Source: an uncultured Caulobacterales bacterium (GTDB taxonomy: Bacteria; Pseudomonadota; Alphaproteobacteria; Caulobacterales; Maricaulaceae). From it: a stretch of 8,261 nucleotides of DNA. A program made the translations under genes and the position numbers. Shown one piece after another: positions 1-5,942 of this stretch. Below the pieces are notes generated by a model. That model had not been told where the DNA came from and made no database searches. It saw nothing but the letters and a program-made list of their open reading frames with translations. Location of the stretch: positions 1 to 8,261 of the forward strand of contig CALJNJ010000173.1 of NCBI GenBank assembly GCA_937981945.1, given 5' to 3'. The stretch's first letter is position 1, and each line of letters begins with the position of its first letter.

Positions 1-141
1 AGTTTTTGATATTTCTTTTGTTTTATCCGTACTGCCGGAGTCAATAACGACAATGTCTTTGAAGTCTTTGACGCTTTCCAGCGCCCGCCCAATATGCGCT
101 TCTTCGTTAAGCGCGATAATATAAACGGACGCCGGTATCAC
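1..141 (-). CDS. Family 2 glycosyltransferase, N-terminal fragment (runs off left edge)
   Basis: The first 47 codons of a GT-A fold glycosyltransferase of family 2, which transfers a sugar from a nucleotide-sugar donor. Visible are the opening beta strand with SVYIIALNEEAHIG (residues 5-18), including the NEE motif at 12-14, and the second strand with VVIDSGSTDKT (31-41), whose D34 lies in the nucleotide-binding part of the fold. This arrangement, with SGSTD after the strand, is typical of the WaaE/KdtX-like branch that adds sugars to lipopolysaccharide core, so an envelope glycan role is likely but not shown. I start it at GTG 141-139, the only plausible start that precedes the first beta strand; no good Shine-Dalgarno is seen, and the frame is open upstream to a TGA at 180-178. 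It lies 14 bases after the stop of the M28 peptidase on the same strand, so the two are probably cotranscribed. The DxD metal site and acceptor half are outside the window. Confidence 0.85.
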   Translation of the reverse strand, partial: MIPASVYIIALNEEAHIGRALESVKDFKDIVVIDSGSTDKTKEISKT

Positions 142-155
142 GGGGGATTCAGAGA

Positions 156-1823
156 TTATTCGCCCGAGCGCATTTCGTCACGAAGGGACCGAAAATCAGC
201 CTTTTCATACCAGTTTGGCCAGTCTTCACTATTGGCTAAATCATAGCCAAGCTCGAATAGGATTTCCGTGGTCTGTTCTATGCCTGATAAGTCCCAGCTA
301 TTGTCATATTCATCAGACGCTTTGTGATAACGTTCTGCTGTATATTCATCGCCAAAAGCCAGGCCGTAATCTTTGCCTTTGGTTTCGTGATCAACGCCGC
401 CGTCAGCATACAGCATGGGAACACCGAGTTTTGCCAAGCTGATGTGGTCTGAACGGAAGAAAAAACCGGCTTCAGGTTTTTGATCCGGCACAATATACAT
501 GCCTCGCGGATCCAAGACGTCTTTGAGACGATCTTCCAGTTCCGATGAGCCGTAACCGATAACGATCATGTCTTTCGTTTTGCCCACGGGTAAAATGGCA
601 TCAATATTGATCCCGGCAACTGTATCTTTCAAAGGCACAAGCGGATCTGCACCATAATAGGCGGAGCCCAAAAGACCGGATTCTTCCGCTGTAACAGCGA
701 CAAAAATAGCGCTTCGCTCCGGGGCGCCTTGTTCAACAAAGGCTTGCCCGATTTCAAGAATGGCGGCGGTTCCGGTTGCGTTATCGACCGCTCCGTTGAA
801 GATACCGTCATCGATCATGTCCGGATTGACGCCCATATGGTCCCAATGGGCCATATAGAGGACATATTCATCCGGGTTTTTCGTGCCTTTGACGCCGCCC
901 GCCACATTACGTGATTTCGTGGTTTCAATGGTTTGATCAATTCTCGCGGATAATGATACGCCGTCGAGCGTTACGGGTTTGAAATCGCTGCTGATGGCAG
1001 CTTTTTTGAGGTCTTCCAGGTCGTGACCGCCTGCTGCCAGAACGGACGCCGCAGTGTCATAGCTGAACCATCCCTCCATTTGCGTCCTGCTTGCGCCGCC
1101 GTCAGGTCGTACCAGGTCTAATTGAGGTCCCGTCCAGCCGCCCTGAACAACTTCCCATGGATAGCTCGCAGGTGCCGTTTCGTGAATGACGATTGCGGCG
1201 GCAGCGCCTTGTTTGCCCGCTTCTTCAAATTTGTAAGTCCAGCGGCCGTAATAGGTCATGGTATTGCCCTTAAACAGCTCGGGATCTTGCGAGGCGAAGC
1301 CGGGGTCATTGACCAGCATGACGACGGTTTTACCCTTCACGTCCAAACCTTCATAATCGTTTCGGCCATATTGAGGGGCGACAATGCCGTATCCGACAAA
1401 AATCATCTCGCTGTCATCAATCGTGACGGAAGGGTCGGGTCTTTTGGTCCAGTAGACTGAATTTGTAGAAAGATCAGACGTCATAATCGACGCGCCGTCT
1501 TTCATAACCTGGAATTTGGAGGATGGGAGAACTTTGGATTCAACCAATTCAACGGATTGAAAATAAGTTCCGTTCTCGCCCATTGGTTCCAAGCCCGCGG
1601 CGTTCATTTCGTCTGCGATATACTGGCTCGCGGCTATCCCGCCCGGCGTGGCAGGTGCCCGGCCTTCAAATTCGTCAGATGCGAGTTTTTCAATTCGGCG
1701 CTGCAAATCAGCAGCCGAGGCGACCGGCGGTTTGACGACGTCTTCTTTCGGAGTTTCCGTTTTGCAACCGGCCAAACCCATTAAGAGTGCCGATGCGGCG
1801 ATTCCCATAGCAAATTTATGCAT
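156..1823 (-). CDS. M28-family metallopeptidase, PA-domain containing, lipoprotein
   Basis: A 555-residue zinc exopeptidase (aminopeptidase-like) predicted to be anchored in the envelope as a lipoprotein. Residues 1-20 form a type II signal peptide ending in the lipobox L-A-G-C with C20; K21 follows, so there is no Asp inner-membrane retention signal at +2. A PA (protease-associated) insert occupies roughly residues 135-290, with the characteristic VGYGIVAP stretch at 143-150 and GLDVKGKTVVML at 159-170. The catalytic domain resumes near 305, and the complete M28 metal site can be read: H326 and D328 in AHWDHMG, D347 in AVDNATG, the E380-E381 pair in TAEESG (general base and ligand), D408 in NIDA, and H460 in FRSDH. 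With nothing missing, it should be active. The frame extends upstream to 1886, but ATG 1823 is chosen because it has an AAGGA 7 bases upstream and begins the signal peptide directly. The short, acidic C-terminal tail is rich in W/Y/D. Substrate specificity cannot be told. Confidence 0.95.
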   Translation of the reverse strand: MHKFAMGIAASALLMGLAGCKTETPKEDVVKPPVASAADLQRRIEKLASDEFEGRAPATPGGIAASQYIADEMNAAGLEPMGENGTYFQSVELVESKVLPSSKFQVMKDGASIMTSDLSTNSVYWTKRPDPSVTIDDSEMIFVGYGIVAPQYGRNDYEGLDVKGKTVVMLVNDPGFASQDPELFKGNTMTYYGRWTYKFEEAGKQGAAAAIVIHETAPASYPWEVVQGGWTGPQLDLVRPDGGASRTQMEGWFSYDTAASVLAAGGHDLEDLKKAAISSDFKPVTLDGVSLSARIDQTIETTKSRNVAGGVKGTKNPDEYVLYMAHWDHMGVNPDMIDDGIFNGAVDNATGTAAILEIGQAFVEQGAPERSAIFVAVTAEESGLLGSAYYGADPLVPLKDTVAGINIDAILPVGKTKDMIVIGYGSSELEDRLKDVLDPRGMYIVPDQKPEAGFFFRSDHISLAKLGVPMLYADGGVDHETKGKDYGLAFGDEYTAERYHKASDEYDNSWDLSGIEQTTEILFELGYDLANSEDWPNWYEKADFRSLRDEMRSGE

Positions 1824-1830
1824 AATCCCA

Positions 1831-1835
1831 TCCTT
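1831..1835 (-). promoter_or_regulatory. Shine-Dalgarno AAGGA fixing the start of the 156-1823 peptidase
   Basis: On the minus strand the sequence reads AAGGA, then 7 bases, then ATG at 1823-1821. It decides for this start over the in-frame ATG at 1886, which would place 21 extra, partly charged residues in front of the lipoprotein signal peptide. Confidence 0.75.
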
Positions 1836-1952
1836 ATCACTTTTATGGTCGGTTTGAACCACAACAGGCGAGAAATGAAAAGGCATTTTAGGTCAGAAAA
1901 TTGGAATGACTTTGCATGGGAATCCGATAAAAGGGCAAAATAAATTGTGAAT

Positions 1953-1957
1953 GAGGG
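1953..1957 (+). promoter_or_regulatory. Shine-Dalgarno GAGGG deciding the ATG at 1963
   Basis: GAGGG lies 5 bases before ATG 1963. The in-frame ATG at 1951 has only A/T-rich sequence before it and overlaps this site, so 1963 is the better start; it also gives a compact signal peptide beginning MRKLS. Confidence 0.65.
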
Positions 1958-1962
1958 TCGAT

Positions 1963-3396
1963 ATGAGAAAGCTGTCAATTATACTTTTAGTCGGAACCGC
2001 GCTGGCAGGTTGTCAGAGTCCGGAACATATTCTTGAACAGCAACCGGAACCCGTTCCTGCCGTGGCTTTGTCAACCGAAGTTCAGAAAATTCAAGACATC
2101 GCGTTAAACGGTACGCACGCTTATGATATCACAGAGTCGGTCACGACCGAAATAGGTCAACGCCTGGCAGGTTCCCCGGAAGAAGCCGCGGCCAGAGATT
2201 GGGCCGTGAAAAAGTTCACCGAACTGGGGCTGAGCAATGTTCGCATTGAAACCTTTGATGTTCCCGGTTGGATCAGAGGCGAAGAAACGGCCGAAATAAT
2301 TACGCCGTATCCGCAGTCTTTACATATCACCGCACTTGGGGGTTCATCTGCAACGCCGGATGCCGGAATCGAATCTGAGATTGCGTATTTTCCGACATTT
2401 GAAGATTTGGAAGCTGCGCCCGCCGGGGGCCTTGAAGGAAAGATTGTCTTTATCTCCGGACTCATGAAAAAAGCGCATGACGGCGCCGGATACGGTCCTG
2501 CAAATAAGAAGCGGCAACTCGGCGCAACCGAAGCCTCAAAACGTGGTGCAGCCGCCGTTGTGATTCGTTCCGTGGGCACTGACAGCCATCGTTTTCCTCA
2601 TACCGGTCAAATGCGATATCGCGATAATGTAAAACCAATTCCTATCGGAGCCCTGTCTGCACCCGACGCCGACCAACTTGAACGCATATTGAAACGAGGT
2701 GAGACTGTTCGTTTGAAACTGACCTTGACGCCGAAAGATGTCGGGCCTTTGCCTTCAGGTAATGTCATTGGAGACTGGATCGGATCAGAGAAACCGGACG
2801 AAATTATTTTAATTGGCGGGCATCTCGACAGTTGGGATTTGGGAACGGGCGCGGTCGATGACGGCGCCGGGGTCGGCATAACGGCCGGGACTATTCAGGT
2901 TTTGAAAGAAGCGGGCTTACAGCCCAAGCGCACAATCAGATTAGTTGCCTTCGGTGCAGAGGAAATTGGACTGCTAGGAGCCTTTGCTTATGCCGAACAA
3001 AACAAAGAATCCCTTAAAAACCACGTGTTAGCCAGTGAGTCAGATTTTGGCGCCGGGAAAGTCTATGCCTTGAGGACGTCAGTCCAGGGCGCAGCAAGGG
3101 ACGAATTGCAAAAAATTCAAAAGTCTTTGGAGCACTTGGGGGTGGAGTTTGAGGCAGGCACAACCTCCGGAGGGCCGGATATAATTCCGTTACATCAAAA
3201 CGGAGTTCCGGCTATTAGACTCCAGCAAGACGGAATTGATTATTTCGACCTGCATCACACGCCGGACGATACGTTCGACAAAATTGACAAAGATGAAATC
3301 GCGCAAAATGTTGCGGCTTGGGCAACCATGGTTTGGATGGCTTCGGAAGCCGAAGTCGATTATCGCGAAAAACCTGAAGAAAATGTCGGCGAATAA
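1963..3396 (+). CDS. M28 metallopeptidase of the carboxypeptidase Q (PGCP) type, lipoprotein
   Basis: A 477-residue zinc-dependent exopeptidase similar in length and motif spacing to carboxypeptidase Q / plasma glutamate carboxypeptidase (M28B), which cleaves dipeptides and short peptides. Residues 1-17 are a lipoprotein signal peptide with lipobox LAGC and C17; Q18 at +2 suggests outer-membrane sorting if the E. coli rule holds. A PA-like insert spans about 105-260, containing GGLEGKIVFISG (155-166) and KRGAAAVVIRS (193-203). The catalytic core shows H287 and D289 in GGHLDSWDLG, D299 in AVDDGAG, E333-E334 in GAEEIG, D361 in ESDFGA, and H431/H432 in DLHHTPDD; the second of these histidines is the more likely ligand. 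All metal ligands are present. The gene is divergent from the other M28 gene and belongs to a different subfamily, so this is not a recent tandem duplication. No terminator was found after its TAA. Confidence 0.94.
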   Translation: MRKLSIILLVGTALAGCQSPEHILEQQPEPVPAVALSTEVQKIQDIALNGTHAYDITESVTTEIGQRLAGSPEEAAARDWAVKKFTELGLSNVRIETFDVPGWIRGEETAEIITPYPQSLHITALGGSSATPDAGIESEIAYFPTFEDLEAAPAGGLEGKIVFISGLMKKAHDGAGYGPANKKRQLGATEASKRGAAAVVIRSVGTDSHRFPHTGQMRYRDNVKPIPIGALSAPDADQLERILKRGETVRLKLTLTPKDVGPLPSGNVIGDWIGSEKPDEIILIGGHLDSWDLGTGAVDDGAGVGITAGTIQVLKEAGLQPKRTIRLVAFGAEEIGLLGAFAYAEQNKESLKNHVLASESDFGAGKVYALRTSVQGAARDELQKIQKSLEHLGVEFEAGTTSGGPDIIPLHQNGVPAIRLQQDGIDYFDLHHTPDDTFDKIDKDEIAQNVAAWATMVWMASEAEVDYREKPEENVGE

Positions 3397-3513
3397 AAAG
3401 TTGATCTGCACTTACCGGTTTCATTCCTTGTTCATATACATTAACTAAGGCACATTGCATCAATTGATGTGATGGGTTAATTAAACCTGTCTTTAGCTTC
3501 CGAGGAGGGAATT
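3397..3513 (+). promoter_or_regulatory. Leader region of the BON-OmpA operon with two adjacent palindromes and strong SD
   Basis: This 117-base gap probably carries the promoter of the next operon, although no convincing -35/-10 pair stands out. It holds a perfect 12-base palindrome CATCAATTGATG (3458-3469) and, 5 bases on, an interrupted inverted repeat GGTT-N5-AACC (3475-3487). Neither is followed by a T run, so they are not intrinsic terminators; operator sites are possible. AGGAGG at 3503-3508, 5 bases before ATG 3514, is a near-perfect Shine-Dalgarno and predicts strong translation. Confidence 0.4.
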
Positions 3514-4629
3514 ATGGGGAAGTGGTTATGGGGATTTATTATCCTCGCGATCATTTCAGCTTTGATAACATTACTGACGCCATGGGGTGCCAGTAAGCAC
3601 TCAGTAGAAATGGGCGATTCAATTCGTTCCGCTCTGTCTGCTGATAAGTTCGATTTTGCAAAAGTTGAAATGGATGGAAACATTGCCAAGCTTACGGGCG
3701 ACGCACCATCTCAAGTCTTAGCCGATGAAGCTGCGAATATCGCAGCGAAAACCGAGTGTAAGACATGTAAGAAAAAAGGTAAGATTTGGCATAAGGTCAG
3801 CAATGACTTTAACGTTGCGAAAGCTGCACCGATTAAACAACAACCGGCTGTTCAAGTCGTTTCACCTTACACGTTTCGTGTCACCAAAAATGAAGACGGT
3901 GCCGTCGACATTTCCGGTGTAGTTCGTAATGCTGCTGAGCGTGATCGCGTTATCGCAGAAGCCGAAGCCCTTTATGGCGATCGTCTTCGCGCGAAAAAAA
4001 TTCGCATCGGAAACGGCGCGCCAAATGACGGTTGGGGCGATATCATCTCAATGCACATGCCTGAGCTCGATATGCTCGACAGCGGTGTGTTTACATTGAA
4101 TGACACTCAAGCTTTGGTTCGCGGTAAAGTCGGCGACGCTGCAATACGGGATCGTATTAATACAGTGGTAACGTCATTGCCGGGCGGATATGGCGGAGCT
4201 GCAAATATTGTCGTTCCGAACGCTCAAGCGGTTAATGTCGGTGAAGTCAAAGACGCCGGTTTATGCCAGTCTTTGTTTGACCAACTTAAAGGATCAGCGC
4301 GCATTAATTTTGCGTCTGCCCGTGCTGAAATTCGCGGCGCTCAAAGCTTTGATCTTTTAAACACGCTCGCATCTGCAGCCAATCAGTGCAAAACTTTCCG
4401 CGTTCTTGTTGAAGGACATACGGATAGCGAAGGTGCTGATGATTACAATCAGCAGCTCAGTGAACAGAGAGCTGCATCCGTTGTTGCCTACCTTGCTGAT
4501 AATGGTGTGGATATTTCCCGCCTGACAGCCAAAGGTTTTGGCGAAAATCAACCCGTTGCCACAAATGATACACCTGAAGGCCGTGCTGCCAATCGTCGTA
4601 TCAACTTTGTCGTCACACAATCCGAATAG
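3514..4629 (+). CDS. Inner-membrane-anchored protein with BON-like repeats and C-terminal OmpA peptidoglycan-binding domain
   Basis: 371 residues. One hydrophobic segment at 4-22 (WLWGFIILAIISALITLL) has K3 before it and no clear cleavage site, so it reads as an uncleaved anchor with the rest in the periplasm. BON-like modules follow at about 37-100, 120-170 and 190-236; the first is the clearest and carries a CKTC motif (C82, C85) followed by a basic stretch. Residues about 251-368 are an OmpA/MotB-type domain: INFASARAEI (264-273), VEGHTDSEG (299-307), LSEQRAASV (315-323), GFGENQPVA (341-349) and NRRINF (360-365). D304 and R319, 15 residues apart, match the pair that binds diaminopimelate in peptidoglycan. 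C251 and C292 are probably the disulfide often seen in this subfamily. The architecture resembles BON-OmpA proteins such as mycobacterial ArfA. It is the first gene of a two-gene operon, 9 bases before the next start. Its role may be to link the inner membrane to the wall; the BON ligand is unknown. Confidence 0.9.
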   Translation: MGKWLWGFIILAIISALITLLTPWGASKHSVEMGDSIRSALSADKFDFAKVEMDGNIAKLTGDAPSQVLADEAANIAAKTECKTCKKKGKIWHKVSNDFNVAKAAPIKQQPAVQVVSPYTFRVTKNEDGAVDISGVVRNAAERDRVIAEAEALYGDRLRAKKIRIGNGAPNDGWGDIISMHMPELDMLDSGVFTLNDTQALVRGKVGDAAIRDRINTVVTSLPGGYGGAANIVVPNAQAVNVGEVKDAGLCQSLFDQLKGSARINFASARAEIRGAQSFDLLNTLASAANQCKTFRVLVEGHTDSEGADDYNQQLSEQRAASVVAYLADNGVDISRLTAKGFGENQPVATNDTPEGRAANRRINFVVTQSE

Positions 4630-4638
4630 GGGAATATC

Positions 4639-5775
4639 ATGATTATAGGTGGTGTATTTAACTATTTAGCCTGCTTTGGTTGGCTACCACTTCTTTTAAC
4701 CGGTCTCTTGGGCTTATTGCTCGGATGGCTATTATTTGGCCGTAATCGTCAGTCAGGTGATCTGTCTGTCGAAGGTGAAGGTGCTTTGCGCGCTGAAGCT
4801 GACGGTCTGCGAGCCCGCGTTCGCGAACTTGAAGGCAAAGTCTCAACAGGCGATGCTGAGTTGACATCTCTGAGGTCTCAGTTGAACGCAGCCCCTGCTG
4901 TTGCGACAGCTGCACCTGCCGGTGATGACGAAGACTCATACGCTCTGGAATGGCGTAATCGCTATTTGGCCGCTCGGGTCAAGTATCTTGAGGGGCGTTT
5001 AGCAGAAGCTCCTAAGCCGGCTGCAAAAAAGGCAACAGCTAAGAAAGCAACTGCTCGTAAGACAGTCAAAAAAGCTGCACCTAAGAAAGCTACGGCTAAA
5101 AAGGTCACCGTTAAGAAGAAGGCACCTGCTAAGAAAAAGGCGCCTGCCAAGAAGAAGGCACCTGCTAAAAAAGCAGCTAAGCCAAAGGTCCTTTATACTG
5201 ACGGCCCAACAGCCGGTAAGCCTGATGATCTCAAGCTTATTAAAGGTATCGGGCCTAAGTTCGAGAAAGACCTGAACGGAAAAGGTATCTACTACTTCCG
5301 TCAGATCGCGAACTGGAAAGCTAAGGACGTAACAATGGTCGAAGGCATCATTGATTCAATCCCGGGACGCATCAAGCGTGACGAATGGGTCAAGCAAGCC
5401 AAAGGCCTGTCGACGGGCGGTAAGAAGACTGCTCCGGCTAAGAAGAAGGCGCCTGCCAAGAAAAAAGCAGCTGCTAACAAAGCGCCTGCTAAAAAGGCAG
5501 CGTCCGCAAACCAAAAATATCATGATGGTGTGAAGAGGTTCCACAAGTCTGCGAAGACCGGAACTGTCGACAATATCGTCAAATATCTTGGTGCGTCTCT
5601 GAAGAACCGTGACTCAGCATTGGTTGCTTGTTCTGACGAGAAAGAGATTGCGACTGTTGTGAAAAACTTCGGTATGCGCAAACTTGGTCTGTCAAAAACG
5701 GCTGCTGAAAAAGCCGCAGCTGATACTTGTGCTGAGATGAAGCCTGCCCGTCAGAAGAATCGTGCTGTGTTCTAG
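4639..5775 (+). CDS. Membrane-anchored H1-like Lys/Ala-rich protein with helix-hairpin-helix-like domain and truncated DUF2853 domain
   Basis: 378 residues, built as a mosaic. A hydrophobic segment at 12-34 has no charge before it and GRNR after it, which by the positive-inside rule places the rest in the cytoplasm. Residues 44-84 and 100-123 are charged, helical, coiled-coil-like. Residues 126-182 are a Lys/Ala/Pro tail like bacterial histone H1-like proteins, including three KKKAPA units (159-176). Residues 195-256 look like a helix-hairpin-helix fold, with DDLKLIKGIGPKFEKDL at 196-212 holding the GIG hairpin. A second basic tail is at 261-288. Residues 292-378 match the DUF2853 family as I remember it (YLGASLKNRDSALVACSD, 316-333), but stop at an in-frame TAG before the last helix. 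AGGGGA sits 6 bases before the ATG and overlaps the previous stop, so translation is coupled to the BON-OmpA gene. Binding to DNA at the membrane is my inference; no family with this full order is known to me. Confidence 0.88.
   Translation: MIIGGVFNYLACFGWLPLLLTGLLGLLLGWLLFGRNRQSGDLSVEGEGALRAEADGLRARVRELEGKVSTGDAELTSLRSQLNAAPAVATAAPAGDDEDSYALEWRNRYLAARVKYLEGRLAEAPKPAAKKATAKKATARKTVKKAAPKKATAKKVTVKKKAPAKKKAPAKKKAPAKKAAKPKVLYTDGPTAGKPDDLKLIKGIGPKFEKDLNGKGIYYFRQIANWKAKDVTMVEGIIDSIPGRIKRDEWVKQAKGLSTGGKKTAPAKKKAPAKKKAAANKAPAKKAASANQKYHDGVKRFHKSAKTGTVDNIVKYLGASLKNRDSALVACSDEKEIATVVKNFGMRKLGLSKTAAEKAAADTCAEMKPARQKNRAVF
5014..5184 (+). repeat. First Lys/Ala/Pro-rich repeat tract (H1-like tail)
   Basis: It encodes residues 126-182 of the membrane-anchored protein, almost wholly K, A, P, T and V. 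Within it, 5113-5166 are three 18-base units encoding KKKAPA, differing only at third codon positions (AAG/AAA, GCA/GCG, GCT/GCC). The synonymous differences suggest that the repeat is maintained at protein level rather than being a fresh slippage product. Confidence 0.85.
5419..5502 (+). repeat. Second Lys/Ala/Pro-rich repeat tract
   Basis: It encodes residues 261-288, with TAPA, KKKAPA (268-273), KKKAAA and NKAPAKK units related to the first tract. It lies between the helix-hairpin-helix-like domain and DUF2853, so the folded domain is flanked on both sides by flexible basic linkers. Confidence 0.8.
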
Positions 5776-5820
5776 TACCTGATGGCCAAGCGCGTCAAAA
5801 AGCTGAGCGTGTTCGAATAG
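5773..5820 (+). other. In-frame TAG followed by 14-codon continuation of the DUF2853 domain to a second TAG
   Basis: The codon TAG at 5773-5775 ends the 378-residue protein after RAVF. The same frame then reads YLMAKRVKKLSVFE and meets another TAG at 5818-5820, only 21 bases before the terminator stem. From memory, DUF2853 proteins end in a helix of the form F-Y-Y-L-L-A-E followed by K-L, so TAG sits where a first Tyr would be (TAT or TAC to TAG is one base change). This could be a recent nonsense mutation, a read-through site giving a 393-residue form, or a base-call error. The downstream codons look native. Confidence 0.6.
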
Positions 5821-5841
5821 AACCGTTGATATAACAATCAG

Positions 5842-5867
5842 AACCCGCCGTATTGGCGGGTTTTTTT
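5842..5867 (+). terminator. Intrinsic terminator of the BON-OmpA operon
   Basis: A GC-rich stem, CCCGCC (5844-5849) paired with GGCGGG (5855-5860), encloses a 5-base loop GTATT and is followed by seven T (5861-5867). Two A bases before the stem can pair with the first T bases. It separates this operon from the dehydrogenase operon downstream. Confidence 0.92.
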
Positions 5868-5885
5868 ATGGCCGGATGTTTATAT

Positions 5886-5907
5886 ACAACTTTTTGCATA
5901 TAGTTGT
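5886..5907. promoter_or_regulatory. Inverted repeat ACAACT-N10-AGTTGT, possible operator
   Basis: Six-base perfect arms (5886-5891 and 5902-5907) face each other across an A/T-rich 10-base centre, with arm centres about 16 bases apart. It lies just upstream of, and touching, the candidate -35 of the dehydrogenase operon, where a TetR- or LysR-type regulator could act. No regulator gene is in the window. Chance occurrence is possible because the region is A/T-rich. Confidence 0.3.
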
Positions 5908-5934
5908 TGCGCCGCTTGTTGTCCGTGTTACAAG
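5907..5934 (+). promoter_or_regulatory. Candidate promoter giving a leaderless dehydrogenase transcript
   Basis: TTGCGC (5907-5912), a 16-base spacer, and TACAAG (5929-5934, 4 of 6 matches to TATAAT) would start RNA within a base or two of the ATG at 5943. There is no Shine-Dalgarno before that ATG, which agrees with a leaderless message. The -35 match is weak. Confidence 0.3.
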
Positions 5935-5942
5935 ACTGCCCC

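Larger units (their letters stand above)
1824..1962. promoter_or_regulatory. Divergent intergenic region between two M28 peptidase genes
   Basis: 139 bases must hold the promoters of both divergently read lipoprotein peptidases. For the rightward gene the best sigma70-like candidate I see is TTGGAA (1901-1906) with GATAAA (1926-1931), but the 19-base spacer is long and the match is only moderate. I cannot pick a convincing leftward promoter. No clear operator palindrome is visible. Shared control of both genes is possible from the geometry alone. Confidence 0.4.

Noticed and set aside
1122..1460. 112-codon plus-strand open frame
   Set aside because: It lies entirely antisense to the M28 catalytic gene, has no ribosome site or recognisable domain, and is a shadow of the real codons.
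1824..1886. Upstream ATG at 1886 as start of the minus-strand M28 peptidase
   Set aside because: It would add 21 residues before a well-formed lipoprotein signal peptide, and the internal ATG at 1823 has an AAGGA at ideal spacing.
1901..1917. Sigma54-like element (TTGGAATGACTTTGCAT) upstream of the rightward M28 gene
   Set aside because: The GG and GC dinucleotides are 9 rather than 10 bases apart, and the CACG part is absent; sigma54 promoters do not tolerate this spacing well.
2157..2579. 140-codon minus-strand open frame
   Set aside because: It is antisense within the carboxypeptidase Q-type gene, with Ser/Pro/Ala-rich sequence typical of a reversed coding frame.
3458..3469. Palindrome CATCAATTGATG as the terminator of the upstream peptidase gene
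   Set aside because: It is A/T-rich, has no loop and lacks a T tract.
5113..5166. Tandem 18-base repeats as a CRISPR or minisatellite
   Set aside because: The units are contiguous without spacers, stay in frame as KKKAPA, and vary only at synonymous positions; they are protein-level H1-like repeats.
5773..5775. TAG as a pyrrolysine codon
   Set aside because: Pyrrolysine is confined to a few lineages and mostly methylamine methyltransferases; a Tyr-to-stop change or ordinary read-through is far simpler here.
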